The notes: generated by a model not told the origin, from the sequence alone. DNA of 64,000 bases from Lyophyllum atratum (GCA_014905825.1 JACGCN010000003.1:930001-994000), one strand, 5' to 3'. Counted from the first letter of the stretch, positions 10,754-20,869 are shown. Made by a program: numbers and translations.

Positions 10754-11800
10754 GTGGAAATCTGTTGTGATTGGCCTAGCGCTAATGGTTTCTCGCAAGC
10801 CGCGCTCGCCGCTCGTATGTTCGGTGGAGTGGGAAATCCTGCTGGACTTGCTCCCGGATTCATCCTTCAACCGCCTCCTGTCGGACTTGCTCCCGTTACA
10901 CTTCCCGCCCCCGCGCTCACCTTGCACGGTTTGCCACCTCGGGTTGGTATTTTACTCTGCGCGGACGAAACTGTAATTCCTATCAAGGTCGTAAAGATTT
11001 TGCGTGCAGGTTTTCGCGAGTACATTCCACTGGACTCCCTCACCGACGCCGCTTGTACACGCGCAGCTACCGAGCCGGTTCAACCTGATACAGGTTTCTC
11101 CATCGGCGCCACTGGTGACCTGAGGCTCCGTACGTCTCACCTGGATGCCAAGAATGAATCTAGGATCAGCCTGATCGATTGGTGCCAAGCGGGGGCCACT
11201 CTTGTTCGTGCTATGCGCGCCCACCTCCTCGCAGCGGGGGACGATATTCATGGCGGCCCTAACGCTAAAATCATCACAGCCACTTTCGAGCGTCACTTCG
11301 AGATCTTGCGCCTGCGACGGGACTTCCAGTCTCAATTCGACGTCGCATTGGAGTACGACATGCACCTTCGTCGTGCGTGGGTACTGGACTCTTCGCAGTT
11401 CCGCATGGACGTTTTCCATACCGACATTTGGGACCATTTATTGCGTAACAAGCAAGGAACCATGCTCGACCTCTTAAAGATCACGCCTCGACGCGTCATC
11501 GTCGGGTTCCTTTCGGAATGGAGGACGTGCTGCCTCGGAGACGGCGAACGCCCCGCGTCCGAATCGGGCAGCCCAGGGCGCGACTGGTGGCACAAGTATC
11601 CAGTGTGCAAAGAGAACGGACGTTACCTACATAAAGATGCCGCAGGAATATGGCGTTCTCCTACAGGAGCCACTTACTGCATCAACCATAACGGACCCAG
11701 GGCTTGTTCTCGCGGCGAAGCTTGCCTCCACGTCCACGCCTGCTCCCTTTGCGGAGATGGTCGTCACGCAGCGCAGGCCTGCCCTGCTTGCGGGGCCTGA
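10754..11800 (+). CDS. Ngaro-1 Gag, main part, zinc knuckle deleted
   Basis: 348 residues (from MFGGVGNPAGLAPG onward certain; the exact start is not). The middle is a capsid-like helical domain (LIDWCQAGATLVRAMRAHL, RRDFQSQFDVALEYDMHL, FHTDIWDHLLRNKQGTMLDL). The C-terminus has Cys/His clusters (YCINHNGPRACSRGEACLHV, CSLCGDGRHAAQACPACG). Compared with the 361-residue copy on the other arm, it has one extra A near 11476 and a 40-bp deletion near 11592. Between these points the reading is in another frame, and CMFCSSYDHKYPVC is lost. The two changes sum to -39 bp, so the downstream frame is kept. It overlaps the RT frame by about 160 bp. Confidence 0.8.
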   Translation: MEICCDWPSANGFSQAALAARMFGGVGNPAGLAPGFILQPPPVGLAPVTLPAPALTLHGLPPRVGILLCADETVIPIKVVKILRAGFREYIPLDSLTDAACTRAATEPVQPDTGFSIGATGDLRLRTSHLDAKNESRISLIDWCQAGATLVRAMRAHLLAAGDDIHGGPNAKIITATFERHFEILRLRRDFQSQFDVALEYDMHLRRAWVLDSSQFRMDVFHTDIWDHLLRNKQGTMLDLLKITPRRVIVGFLSEWRTCCLGDGERPASESGSPGRDWWHKYPVCKENGRYLHKDAAGIWRSPTGATYCINHNGPRACSRGEACLHVHACSLCGDGRHAAQACPACGA

Positions 11801-13460
11801 GCCGTGCTTCCCCATCACAACTCCCCTCAAGCATGAGCGCTGGACCGCTTTGCTTGCGGAGGTTGGCGTTCTCGATGAGTTCGCGGAGGTTCCGAAAGGC
11901 CTCCAGCATGGTTTTAGCATCGGACTCGACGACTTTTCTCTCGACCACACCTATTCGCCTCCCAATCATTATAAATCAGCAGAACATCATGAATTTGTGG
12001 TCAAGAAGTACGCCGAGGAGATTCGCTTAGGCCGCGTCTCCCCTGGTTTCACCCCTGCAGAAATGAAGGCCTTATTCGGTCACTATCGTACGGCCCCTTT
12101 AAACGTTATTGAAAGCGCCTCCGGCAAACTTCGCATCACAGTTGACCATTCGTTCCCTCGCAACGACCCCGACGTCCCTTCCCTTAATTCTGTAATTGAT
12201 GCATCCATTTTCAAGTGCGACTGGGGAACCTTTTCTGCCTGTTGGCTCCTCATAGCAGAGGCCCCACCAGACACCGAAGCCTGCGTCTTCGACGTCGAGG
12301 CCGCTTTTCGTAACATCCCCACTCGCATCCAAGATCGAGTCCTAACTGCGATTCAAATCGGAGGGCTCGTTCACTTAGACTTTCGCCTCAACTTCGGCAT
12401 CTCGCCAGCACCTGGGGTCTTCGGTCGTGTGGCCGACGCTATCGTCAGGATTTTCCTTGCGAAGGGTATCGACGCCTTGTTGAAGTGGGTCGATGACTTC
12501 ATCTTTTTCCGCTACCCTCTCCCACGTCTCGTACCCGGCCCCCCATCATTCAGATACGATGAATCTCGCATTTGGACTATCGCAGAGGATCTGGGGTGGC
12601 CGTGGGCCGTGGACAAGTATGTCCCATTTCGAACATCATTCACTTACATCGGCTTCGCTTGGGATCTGGCGGAGAAGACAGTGCATTTGCCGGATACAAA
12701 GAGGCTGAAGTACCTGGCGAAGTTAGCGGCATGGTCGCTGCACACGCCCATATCCTTGCGTGTCACCGAATCCCTTATCGGGACCCTGAACCACGTAACG
12801 CTCGTCGTTCCAAACGGCCGCTCACGTCTCCCCTCCCTCTTCGCATTCCGGGCTGCTTTTCCAAAGGACTGTCGTCCTTGGGTGCAGCATCGTGTAACGC
12901 AGTCCGTCATGACCGACATCGAGTGGTGGCACTCGACCCTTTCCAACGATTGGTGTGGCCTCGCAATAACGCGCCCACCGCCTCCCCTCGACATTCCCAT
13001 TTTCGTGGACGCCTCTACCAGTTGGGGCATCGGTTTTTCATTGGATGGACGCTGGCTCGCTTGGAAGCTGCGTCCTGGGTGGAAATCGTCGGGGCGGGAT
13101 ATTGGGTGGGGTGAAATGGTAGCTGTCGATCTCGCTCTGCGAGCTATCATCGCAGGAGGCTATTCGAACTGCCATCTCGTTCTTCGTTCCGATAACGCGG
13201 GTGTAGTAGGAGCCTTGTCTGCGGGGCGTTCTCGCAACTCTCAGCAGAATGCTGTCCTTCGTCGGATTGTCGACAACTTCCAGTCTCACAAGATTTGGCT
13301 CACCGTCACTTGGGTGGCCACAGCAGATAACATCGCGGACGCCCCCTCGCGTGGCTCGTTCCCTTCCCGGCAGCTTTTGTTCCCTTCGCCTCCTTCCATA
13401 CCAGATTATCTTAAACCGTATGTCCAACCGTCCGTGTCCTTTAAAGAACTCGCTTCTTGA
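11637..13460 (+). CDS. Ngaro-1 reverse transcriptase / RNase H
   Basis: 607 residues. The RT domain shows KLRITVDHSFPRNDPDVPSL, CVFDVEAAFRNIPTR, NFGISPAPGVFGRVADA and the catalytic box KWVDDFIFFR near residue 284 (VDDF in place of YxDD). RNase H follows with PIFVDASTSWGIGFSLDGRW near residue 450, WGEMVAVDLALRAI, LRSDNAGVVGAL and TWVATADNIADAPSRG. It overlaps the end of gag in another frame. The other arm's copy has a longer open start (660 residues) because it lacks the 40-bp deletion. No aspartic protease or integrase is present, in keeping with a tyrosine-recombinase element. Confidence 0.9.
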   Translation: MPQEYGVLLQEPLTASTITDPGLVLAAKLASTSTPAPFAEMVVTQRRPALLAGPEPCFPITTPLKHERWTALLAEVGVLDEFAEVPKGLQHGFSIGLDDFSLDHTYSPPNHYKSAEHHEFVVKKYAEEIRLGRVSPGFTPAEMKALFGHYRTAPLNVIESASGKLRITVDHSFPRNDPDVPSLNSVIDASIFKCDWGTFSACWLLIAEAPPDTEACVFDVEAAFRNIPTRIQDRVLTAIQIGGLVHLDFRLNFGISPAPGVFGRVADAIVRIFLAKGIDALLKWVDDFIFFRYPLPRLVPGPPSFRYDESRIWTIAEDLGWPWAVDKYVPFRTSFTYIGFAWDLAEKTVHLPDTKRLKYLAKLAAWSLHTPISLRVTESLIGTLNHVTLVVPNGRSRLPSLFAFRAAFPKDCRPWVQHRVTQSVMTDIEWWHSTLSNDWCGLAITRPPPPLDIPIFVDASTSWGIGFSLDGRWLAWKLRPGWKSSGRDIGWGEMVAVDLALRAIIAGGYSNCHLVLRSDNAGVVGALSAGRSRNSQQNAVLRRIVDNFQSHKIWLTVTWVATADNIADAPSRGSFPSRQLLFPSPPSIPDYLKPYVQPSVSFKELAS

Positions 13461-13660
13461 TACCTTGCACATTGATACCTTGCATTTGATACCTTGCACC
13501 TCCAGTCCGTACTCTCGCTAGCCTCTTTGCCGTAGCCGTGGTCTCGCACCTTCATTGGTCTCGCACCAAATTATTGAAATGTAGACTGTCAGCCATGCCG
13601 TTAATGGTAGAAAGCCAGTCAGTCGGCCTGCGAGGCTGACAGTGTCCCTATCCTTAAACC

Positions 13661-14776
13661 ATGTCAGTTAACATGACTTATGCATCTCGCGTTTCCGCCG
13701 AATGGGCATCCCGCTTATTCCAAGAACGACAAGCTCCGGTGCTATCCTCGACGGTGTCACTCGAGCCCTCTGTATGGAAGCCTTCTGCGGCTGCTCGAGC
13801 CAACTTGGACGAAGTTTTGAAACGAGCCTGGAAAGCTGCTACGGCGGGGAAATACGCTTCTTCCGTCGACGACTTCATTCGATTCTGTACAGCTCGTTCC
13901 ATCCCTCTCTCCAGTACTTTGCCAGCGTCCGAATCCCTGCTTTGTGTGTATGCTTCAAGCTTCGCGGGATGTCTTGCAGGAGGCACGGTTAGGAACAAGA
14001 TGTCCGCATTGCGCGGATGGCACATACAGAACCATGTCCCTTGGCGGTCAAGTTTGCAGCTCAAGTATATTATCCGAGGCGTGGAAAACATGCGTCCCTT
14101 GGAATCGATTCGTCCCCCTCGTCCGCCGGTGTCTATTGAAATGATAGGCTTGCTGTCCCAGTCCTTGTCAGCCTCCGACCCATTCGATGTGTGTGTTCTC
14201 GCACTCGCTACCACTTGTTTTTGGGGTCAGATACGCCTGGGCGAAATACTGCCGCCCCGGGAGGTCGGCTTCGACGCCAGCCTGATCCCTCGATGGTCTA
14301 ATCTTGCGAGGCCAAATGCTCGCGGTTCACGTGTTTTGCATTTACCATCGACAAAAATGGGCGGTGCCTTGGGTGAAGACGTTATGATTACGCGTCAACA
14401 AGCCCCGTTCGACCCTATCGCTGCATTAGACGCCCATGCTCTATTAAATCGCCTAAGTGGAGCCAGCCCTCTCGCCTCCTGGGTTTCGTCCACAGGCGTG
14501 CGTACAGGTCTGACAAAAAGGAAATTCCTTCGTCGTGTCAATTCCATCTTGGAAGCTGGAGGTTTTCCGACCATTAGCGGTCACTGTTTTCGGATCGGGG
14601 GTACCACACAACTCCTTCTAGCTGGAGTACCTCCAGATATTGTAAAACTACTCGGTCGTTGGACTTCCGATGCTTTCCTACGCTACTGGCGGTCTTTAGA
14701 GGTCATTGCTCCGCTTTACGTGGAACTGTTGGCATCCGTTATGTCACATTTGGGATCCGTTCAGCCCTTGGCTTGA
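13661..14776 (+). CDS. Ngaro-1 tyrosine recombinase
   Basis: 371 residues. The N-terminal SAM-like DNA-binding half includes KRAWKAATAGKYASSVDDFI and GGTVRNKMSALRGWHIQNHV. The catalytic half has the first Arg in FWGQIRLGEILPP, the HxxR box SGHCFRIGGTTQLL near residue 306, then PPDIVKLLGRWTSDAFLRYW with the presumed nucleophile Tyr near residue 341. Function: strand exchange between a circular cDNA and the target. The protein is identical in the inverted copy (16032-17147). The 200 bp between RT and this gene contain repeated TGATACCTTGCA units (13459-13499). Confidence 0.92.
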   Translation: MSVNMTYASRVSAEWASRLFQERQAPVLSSTVSLEPSVWKPSAAARANLDEVLKRAWKAATAGKYASSVDDFIRFCTARSIPLSSTLPASESLLCVYASSFAGCLAGGTVRNKMSALRGWHIQNHVPWRSSLQLKYIIRGVENMRPLESIRPPRPPVSIEMIGLLSQSLSASDPFDVCVLALATTCFWGQIRLGEILPPREVGFDASLIPRWSNLARPNARGSRVLHLPSTKMGGALGEDVMITRQQAPFDPIAALDAHALLNRLSGASPLASWVSSTGVRTGLTKRKFLRRVNSILEAGGFPTISGHCFRIGGTTQLLLAGVPPDIVKLLGRWTSDAFLRYWRSLEVIAPLYVELLASVMSHLGSVQPLA

Positions 14777-14828
14777 AGGGGGGTTATCGTTCTCGGGCTC
14801 CGATGCGCCTTACTGGCTTCTCTCGGGT

Positions 14829-15146
14829 TGGGTGTTTTCGTTGCCCGCTCTCGCAGAACCCCCTTGGAATCCGAGGATTCCATATCCCATTATTGCGACG
14901 TAGTTTGTATGTTCAGGAATTCATTTTCGTGCTCTGATTCTTTTACAGACGTGACGTGAGAACCTTTCCTCTTCCTCGTCTACCCACCTGCTGGTCAGAA
15001 GCGAAACCAGCGCGAAATGGACGTATGTTGAAAGGAGGCACGGGATGAGAACGTAACGCTTTTCGTGGCCGTGACAGCACATGACCGAAGGCTCCTTGGT
15101 TCCTAGCTTCCATCTGCATCTCGTCCCCTCTGCCATTTTTCCTTTG
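14829..15146 (+). repeat. B1-A2 internal repeat junction of Ngaro-1
   Basis: B1 (14829-15018, 190 bp, from TGGGTGTTTTCG to CAGCGCGAAAT) is directly followed by A2 (15019-15146). The junction GCGAAAT/GGACGTA is what joining the two element ends in a circle would give, and it is the presumed recombinase site. Confidence 0.85.
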
Positions 15147-15322
15147 CCCACCCACCCTCACCTTTTTCAGTCAGTTAGATTGTAGCTTATGTAGTACTTC
15201 CTTACGTATCTTAGTAGTCTTTTATTTTTAAGCATTTCCTTTCTTTTCTGGTTTTTGATTCTCTAGTACTATCCTTATTCCGTCGCTCTGCTCGAGTGGG
15301 TGTTTTCGTTGCCCGCTCTCGC
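15147..15322 (+). other. Ngaro-1 spacer and first 26 bp of B2
   Basis: T-rich non-coding sequence after A2, then TGGGTGTTTTCG at 15297, which starts B2. B2 is interrupted at 15322 and resumes at 27548 after the second copy. The 19 bp at 15304-15322 (TTTCGTTGCCCGCTCTCGC) are repeated at 27529-27547. Confidence 0.8.
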
Positions 15323-15511
15323 TTTCGCGCTGGTTTCGCTTCTGACCAGCAGGTGGGTAGACGAGGAAGAGGAAAGGTTCTCACGTCACGTCTGTAAAAG
15401 AATCAGAGCACGAAAATGAATTCCTGAACATACAAACTACGTCGCAATAATGGGATATGGAATCCTCGGATTCCAAGGGGGTTCTGCGAGAGCGGGCAAC
15501 GAAAACACCCA
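15323..15511 (-). repeat. B2 of Ngaro-2
   Basis: Reverse complement of B1, starting TTTCGCGCTGG and ending at CGAAAACACCCA. It forms the centre of the large palindrome together with B2 of Ngaro-1. Confidence 0.85.
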
Positions 15512-15661
15512 CTCGAGCAGAGCGACGGAATAAGGATAGTACTAGAGAATCAAAAACCAGAAAAGAAAGGAAATGCTTAAAAATAAAAGACTACTAAGAT
15601 ACGTAAGGAAGTACTACATAAGCTACAATCTAACTGACTGAAAAAGGTGAGGGTGGGTGGG

Positions 15662-15979
15662 CAAAGGAAAAATGGCAGAGGGGACGAGATGCAGATGGAA
15701 GCTAGGAACCAAGGAGCCTTCGGTCATGTGCTGTCACGGCCACGAAAAGCGTTACGTTCTCATCCCGTGCCTCCTTTCAACATACGTCCATTTCGCGCTG
15801 GTTTCGCTTCTGACCAGCAGGTGGGTAGACGAGGAAGAGGAAAGGTTCTCACGTCACGTCTGTAAAAGAATCAGAGCACGAAAATGAATTCCTGAACATA
15901 CAAACTACGTCGCAATAATGGGATATGGAATCCTCGGATTCCAAGGGGGTTCTGCGAGAGCGGGCAACGAAAACACCCA
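15662..15979 (-). repeat. A2-B1 junction of Ngaro-2
   Basis: Reverse complement of 14829-15146: A2 at 15662-15789 and B1 at 15790-15979, with the same direct B1/A2 junction as in the other copy. Confidence 0.85.
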
Positions 15980-16031
15980 ACCCGAGAGAAGCCAGTAAGG
16001 CGCATCGGAGCCCGAGAACGATAACCCCCCT

Positions 16032-17147
16032 TCAAGCCAAGGGCTGAACGGATCCCAAATGTGACATAACGGATGCCAACAGTTCCACGTAAAGCGGAGC
16101 AATGACCTCTAAAGACCGCCAGTAGCGTAGGAAAGCATCGGAAGTCCAACGACCGAGTAGTTTTACAATATCTGGAGGTACTCCAGCTAGAAGGAGTTGT
16201 GTGGTACCCCCGATCCGAAAACAGTGACCGCTAATGGTCGGAAAACCTCCAGCTTCCAAGATGGAATTGACACGACGAAGGAATTTCCTTTTTGTCAGAC
16301 CTGTACGCACGCCTGTGGACGAAACCCAGGAGGCGAGAGGGCTGGCTCCACTTAGGCGATTTAATAGAGCATGGGCGTCTAATGCAGCGATAGGGTCGAA
16401 CGGGGCTTGTTGACGCGTAATCATAACGTCTTCACCCAAGGCACCGCCCATTTTTGTCGATGGTAAATGCAAAACACGTGAACCGCGAGCATTTGGCCTC
16501 GCAAGATTAGACCATCGAGGGATCAGGCTGGCGTCGAAGCCGACCTCCCGGGGCGGCAGTATTTCGCCCAGGCGTATCTGACCCCAAAAACAAGTGGTAG
16601 CGAGTGCGAGAACACACACATCGAATGGGTCGGAGGCTGACAAGGACTGGGACAGCAAGCCTATCATTTCAATAGACACCGGCGGACGAGGGGGACGAAT
16701 CGATTCCAAGGGACGCATGTTTTCCACGCCTCGGATAATATACTTGAGCTGCAAACTTGACCGCCAAGGGACATGGTTCTGTATGTGCCATCCGCGCAAT
16801 GCGGACATCTTGTTCCTAACCGTGCCTCCTGCAAGACATCCCGCGAAGCTTGAAGCATACACACAAAGCAGGGATTCGGACGCTGGCAAAGTACTGGAGA
16901 GAGGGATGGAACGAGCTGTACAGAATCGAATGAAGTCGTCGACGGAAGAAGCGTATTTCCCCGCCGTAGCAGCTTTCCAGGCTCGTTTCAAAACTTCGTC
17001 CAAGTTGGCTCGAGCAGCCGCAGAAGGCTTCCATACAGAGGGCTCGAGTGACACCGTCGAGGATAGCACCGGAGCTTGTCGTTCTTGGAATAAGCGGGAT
17101 GCCCATTCGGCGGAAACGCGAGATGCATAAGTCATGTTAACTGACAT
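16032..17147 (-). CDS. Ngaro-2 tyrosine recombinase
   Basis: 371 residues, the same sequence as the plus-arm copy, with intact R (QIRLGE), HxxR (SGHCFRIGG) and C-terminal W/Y segment (GRWTSDAFLRYW). No break was seen. Confidence 0.92.
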   Translation of the reverse strand: MSVNMTYASRVSAEWASRLFQERQAPVLSSTVSLEPSVWKPSAAARANLDEVLKRAWKAATAGKYASSVDDFIRFCTARSIPLSSTLPASESLLCVYASSFAGCLAGGTVRNKMSALRGWHIQNHVPWRSSLQLKYIIRGVENMRPLESIRPPRPPVSIEMIGLLSQSLSASDPFDVCVLALATTCFWGQIRLGEILPPREVGFDASLIPRWSNLARPNARGSRVLHLPSTKMGGALGEDVMITRQQAPFDPIAALDAHALLNRLSGASPLASWVSSTGVRTGLTKRKFLRRVNSILEAGGFPTISGHCFRIGGTTQLLLAGVPPDIVKLLGRWTSDAFLRYWRSLEVIAPLYVELLASVMSHLGSVQPLA

Positions 17148-17347
17148 GGTTTAAGGATAGGGACACTGTCAGCCTCGCAGGCCGACTGACTGGCTTTCTA
17201 CCATTAACGGCATGGCTGACAGTCTACATTTCAATAATTTGGTGCGAGACCAATGAAGGTGCGAGACCACGGCTACGGCAAAGAGGCTAGCGAGAGTACG
17301 GACTGGAGGTGCAAGGTATCAAATGCAAGGTATCAATGTGCAAGGTA

Positions 17348-19330
17348 TCAAGAAGCGAGTTCTTTAAAGGACACGGACGGTTGGACATACGGTTTAAGAT
17401 AATCTGGTATGGAAGGAGGCGAAGGGAACAAAAGCTGCCGGGAAGGGAACGAGCCACGCGAGGGGGCGTCCGCGATGTTATCTGCTGTGGCCACCCAAGT
17501 GACGGTGAGCCAAATCTTGTGAGACTGGAAGTTGTCGACAATCCGACGAAGGACAGCATTCTGCTGAGAGTTGCGAGAACGCCCCGCAGACAAGGCTCCT
17601 ACTACACCCGCGTTATCGGAACGAAGAACGAGATGGCAGTTCGAATAGCCTCCTGCGATGATAGCTCGCAGAGCGAGATCGACAGCTACCATTTCACCCC
17701 ACCCAATATCCCGCCCCGACGATTTCCACCCAGGACGCAGCTTCCAAGCGAGCCAGCGTCCATCCAATGAAAAACCAATGCCCCAACTGGTAGAGGCGTC
17801 CACGAAAATGGGAATGTCGAGGGGAGGCGGTGGGCGCGTTATTGCGAGGCCACACCAATCGTTGGAAAGGGTCGAGTGCCACCACTCGATGTCGGTCATG
17901 ACGGACTGCGTTACACGATGCTGCACCCAAGGACGACAGTCCTTTGGAAAAGCAGCCCGGAATGCGAAGAGGGAGGGGAGACGTGAGCGGCCGTTTGGAA
18001 CGACGAGCGTTACGTGGTTCAGGGTCCCGATAAGGGATTCGGTGACACGCAAGGATATGGGCGTGTGCAGCGACCATGCCGCTAACTTCGCCAGGTACTT
18101 CAGCCTCTTTGTATCCGGCAAATGCACCGTCTTCTCCGCCAGATCCCAAGCGAAGCCGATGTAAGTGAATGATGTTCGAAATGGGACATACTTGTCCACG
18201 GCCCACGGCCACCCCAGATCCTCTGCGATAGTCCAAATGCGAGATTCATCGTATCTGAATGATGGGGGGCCGGGTACGAGACGTGGGAGAGGGTAGCGGA
18301 AAAAGATGAAGTCATCGACCCACTTCAACAAGGCGTCGATACCCTTCGCAAGGAAAATCCTGACGATAGCGTCGGCCACACGACCGAAGACCCCAGGTGC
18401 TGGCGAGATGCCGAAGTTGAGGCGAAAGTCTAAGTGAACGAGCCCTCCGATTTGAATCGCAGTTAGGACTCGATCTTGGATGCGAGTGGGGATGTTACGA
18501 AAAGCGGCCTCGACGTCGAAGACGCAGGCTTCGGTGTCTGGTGGGGCCTCTGCTATGAGGAGCCAACAGGCAGAAAAGGTTCCCCAGTCGCACTTGAAAA
18601 TGGATGCATCAATTACAGAATTAAGGGAAGGGACGTCGGGGTCGTTGCGAGGGAACGAATGGTCAACTGTGATGCGAAGTTTGCCGGAGGCGCTTTCAAT
18701 AACGTTTAAAGGGGCCGTACGATAGTGACCGAATAAGGCCTTCATTTCTGCAGGGGTGAAACCAGGGGAGACGCGGCCTAAGCGAATCTCCTCGGCGTAC
18801 TTCTTGACCACAAATTCATGATGTTCTGCTGATTTATAATGATTGGGAGGCGAATAGGTGTGGTCGAGAGAAAAGTCGTCGAGTCCGATGCTAAAACCAT
18901 GCTGGAGGCCTTTCGGAACCTCCGCGAACTCATCGAGAACGCCAACCTCCGCAAGCAAAGCGGTCCAGCGCTCATGCTTGAGGGGAGTTGTGATGGGGAA
19001 GCACGGCTCAGGCCCCGCAAGCAGGGCAGGCCTGCGCTGCGTGACGACCATCTCCGCAAAGGGAGCAGGCGTGGACGTGGAGGCAAGCTTCGCCGCGAGA
19101 ACAAGCCCTGGGTCCGTTATGGTTGATGCAGTAAGTGGCTCCTGTAGGAGAACGCCATATTCCTGCGGCATCTTTATGTAGGTAACGTCCGTTCTCTTTG
19201 CACACTGGATACTTGTGGTCGTAGGAGCTGCAGAACATGCACCGGATCCGGGGCTGACCACCAGTCGCGCCCTGGGCTGCCCGATTCGGACGCGGGGCGT
19301 TCGCCGTCTCCGAGGCAGCACGTCCTCCAT
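17348..19330 (-). CDS. Ngaro-2 reverse transcriptase / RNase H
   Basis: Open for 660 residues, with the same domains as the plus copy (VDDFIFFR box; RNase H from PIFVDASTSWG). The first 53 residues (MEDVLPRRRRTPRV...) are read over the gag zinc-knuckle region in another frame and may not be translated. MPQEYGVLLQEPLT at about 19171 is the start shared by both copies. The two copies differ by a handful of substitutions. Confidence 0.88.
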   Translation of the reverse strand: MEDVLPRRRRTPRVRIGQPRARLVVSPGSGACSAAPTTTSIQCAKRTDVTYIKMPQEYGVLLQEPLTASTITDPGLVLAAKLASTSTPAPFAEMVVTQRRPALLAGPEPCFPITTPLKHERWTALLAEVGVLDEFAEVPKGLQHGFSIGLDDFSLDHTYSPPNHYKSAEHHEFVVKKYAEEIRLGRVSPGFTPAEMKALFGHYRTAPLNVIESASGKLRITVDHSFPRNDPDVPSLNSVIDASIFKCDWGTFSACWLLIAEAPPDTEACVFDVEAAFRNIPTRIQDRVLTAIQIGGLVHLDFRLNFGISPAPGVFGRVADAIVRIFLAKGIDALLKWVDDFIFFRYPLPRLVPGPPSFRYDESRIWTIAEDLGWPWAVDKYVPFRTSFTYIGFAWDLAEKTVHLPDTKRLKYLAKLAAWSLHTPISLRVTESLIGTLNHVTLVVPNGRSRLPSLFAFRAAFPKDCRPWVQHRVTQSVMTDIEWWHSTLSNDWCGLAITRPPPPLDIPIFVDASTSWGIGFSLDGRWLAWKLRPGWKSSGRDIGWGEMVAVDLALRAIIAGGYSNCHLVLRSDNAGVVGALSAGRSRNSQQNAVLRRIVDNFQSHKIWLTVTWVATADNIADAPSRGSFPSRQLLFPSPPSIPDYLKPYVQPSVSFKELAS

Positions 19331-20093
19331 TCCGAAAGGAACCCGACGATGACGCGTCGAGGCGTGATCTTAAGAGGTCGAGCATGGTTCCTTGCTTGTT
19401 ACGCAATAAATGGTCCCAAATGTCGGTATGGAAAACGTCCATGCGGAACTGCGAAGAGTCCAGTACCCACGCACGACGAAGGTGCATGTCGTACTCCAAT
19501 GCGACGTCGAATTGAGACTGGAAGTCCCGTCGCAGGCGCAAGATCTCGAAGTGACGCTCGAAAGTGGCTGTGATGATTTTAGCGTTAGGGCCGCCATGAA
19601 TATCGTCCCCCGCTGCGAGGAGGTGGGCGCGCATAGCACGAACAAGAGTGGCCCCCGCTTGGCACCAATCGATCAGGCTGATCCTAGATTCATTCTTGGC
19701 ATCCAGGTGAGACGTACGGAGCCTCAGGTCACCAGTGGCGCCGATGGAGAAACCTGTATCGGGTTGAACCGGCTCGGTAGCTGCGCGTGTACAAGCGGCG
19801 TCGGTGAGGGAGTCCAGTGGAATGTACTCGCGAAAACCTGCACGCAAAATCTTTACGACCTTGATAGGAATTACAGTTTCGTCCGCGCAGAGTAAAATAC
19901 CAACCCGAGGTGGCAAACCGTGCAAGGTGAGCGCGGGGGCGGGAAGTGTAACGGGAGCAAGTCCGACAGGAGGCGGTTGAAGGATGAATCCGGGAGCAAG
20001 TCCAGCAGGATTTCCCACTCCACCGAACATACGAGCGGCGAGCGCGGCTTGCGAGAAACCATTAGCGCTAGGCCAATCACAACAGATTTCCAC
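19008..20093 (-). CDS. Ngaro-2 Gag, main part with intact zinc knuckle
   Basis: 361 residues and the fuller version of this protein. It has the capsid-like helical part and then SRLDASSSGSFRNGGRAA, CMFCSSYDHKYPVCKENG (a C-x2-C-x3-H-x4-C knuckle) and further Cys/His clusters CSLCGDGRHAAQACPACG. It shows what the plus copy lost. It overlaps the RT frame. Confidence 0.85.
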   Translation of the reverse strand: MEICCDWPSANGFSQAALAARMFGGVGNPAGLAPGFILQPPPVGLAPVTLPAPALTLHGLPPRVGILLCADETVIPIKVVKILRAGFREYIPLDSLTDAACTRAATEPVQPDTGFSIGATGDLRLRTSHLDAKNESRISLIDWCQAGATLVRAMRAHLLAAGDDIHGGPNAKIITATFERHFEILRLRRDFQSQFDVALEYDMHLRRAWVLDSSQFRMDVFHTDIWDHLLRNKQGTMLDLLRSRLDASSSGSFRNGGRAASETANAPRPNRAAQGATGGQPRIRCMFCSSYDHKYPVCKENGRYLHKDAAGIWRSPTGATYCINHNGPRACSRGEACLHVHACSLCGDGRHAAQACPACGA

Positions 20094-20618
20094 ACACCTG
20101 CATCGAGAGGGCCATCGCGACCGTGAAGATCAGGGGCCACGACTCGAGGTTCGCGAGGAACAAGAGGAGGGGGAACAGGTAGTGCTAAATAATGCCGAGA
20201 AGGCAATGAGCGCGAGGCTCCAGGCGCGAGGCCAATACCGACTGACCTGCATTCTTCTCCAAAACTTCCTTAGCAAACTCTTGAAAGAGAGCTGTCAATT
20301 CCGTCTGAGTGAAAGTCAGAACAGCGGGAGCCTGGGCGGGAACCGCGACAGGAACCGGGGACCGCAGCACGGGAGGTGAGGAACGCAATCTAGGTGATCT
20401 AGGCGAACGCGGAGAAGGGGTATAACCATGGTTCGGGTAAGGCGAACGCGATCGAAAAGATCGACGGCGAGGCGAGAAGGAGGTGTTACGGCGTTGACGA
20501 TCTGAAGCCAGGGGTCTTGAAGGCCCAGGACTTGCAGGAGTAGTGGGAGACTGGTATGGAGGTAACTGACGAACCGGTTTGGCTTTCAGAATAAAGTCAT
20601 CGGCCTCTTGCAAAGAAA

Positions 20619-20869
20619 CACTTCAGGCAGCCCCTAGAGATACCTTCTTAGGGTAGTTGGTCCCACTGTGAAAGACTAGCCTAACAGGGCCTGGGACCAT
20701 GGTCTGGTCCCAAGCAATCTGGTCTTCCCACACTTAAGGAGTGGGCTTCCCAGTTTGGGACAGCCCAAGCTGTCCCAACAGGGTATGGTCTTCCCATCTC
20801 AGGTCTTGGGCTGGACCAAAGGTGTGGGCGAGACCAGATATGTCACGTCACGCTTTGTGGTCCTGCCCA
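20619..20869 (+). repeat. Left terminal inverted repeat of the KDZ element
   Basis: 251 bp matching 26625-26875 in reverse complement, with one difference. It contains GGACAGCCCAAGCTGTCCC near 20758, which is itself an inverted repeat, and ends TGGTCCTGCCCA, a unit of the subterminal motif. Confidence 0.92.

Noticed and set aside
15000..15980. Classic DIRS element with inverted terminal repeats
   Set aside because: The repeats within each copy are direct and split (A1...B1A2...B2); the inverted appearance comes from two whole copies facing each other.
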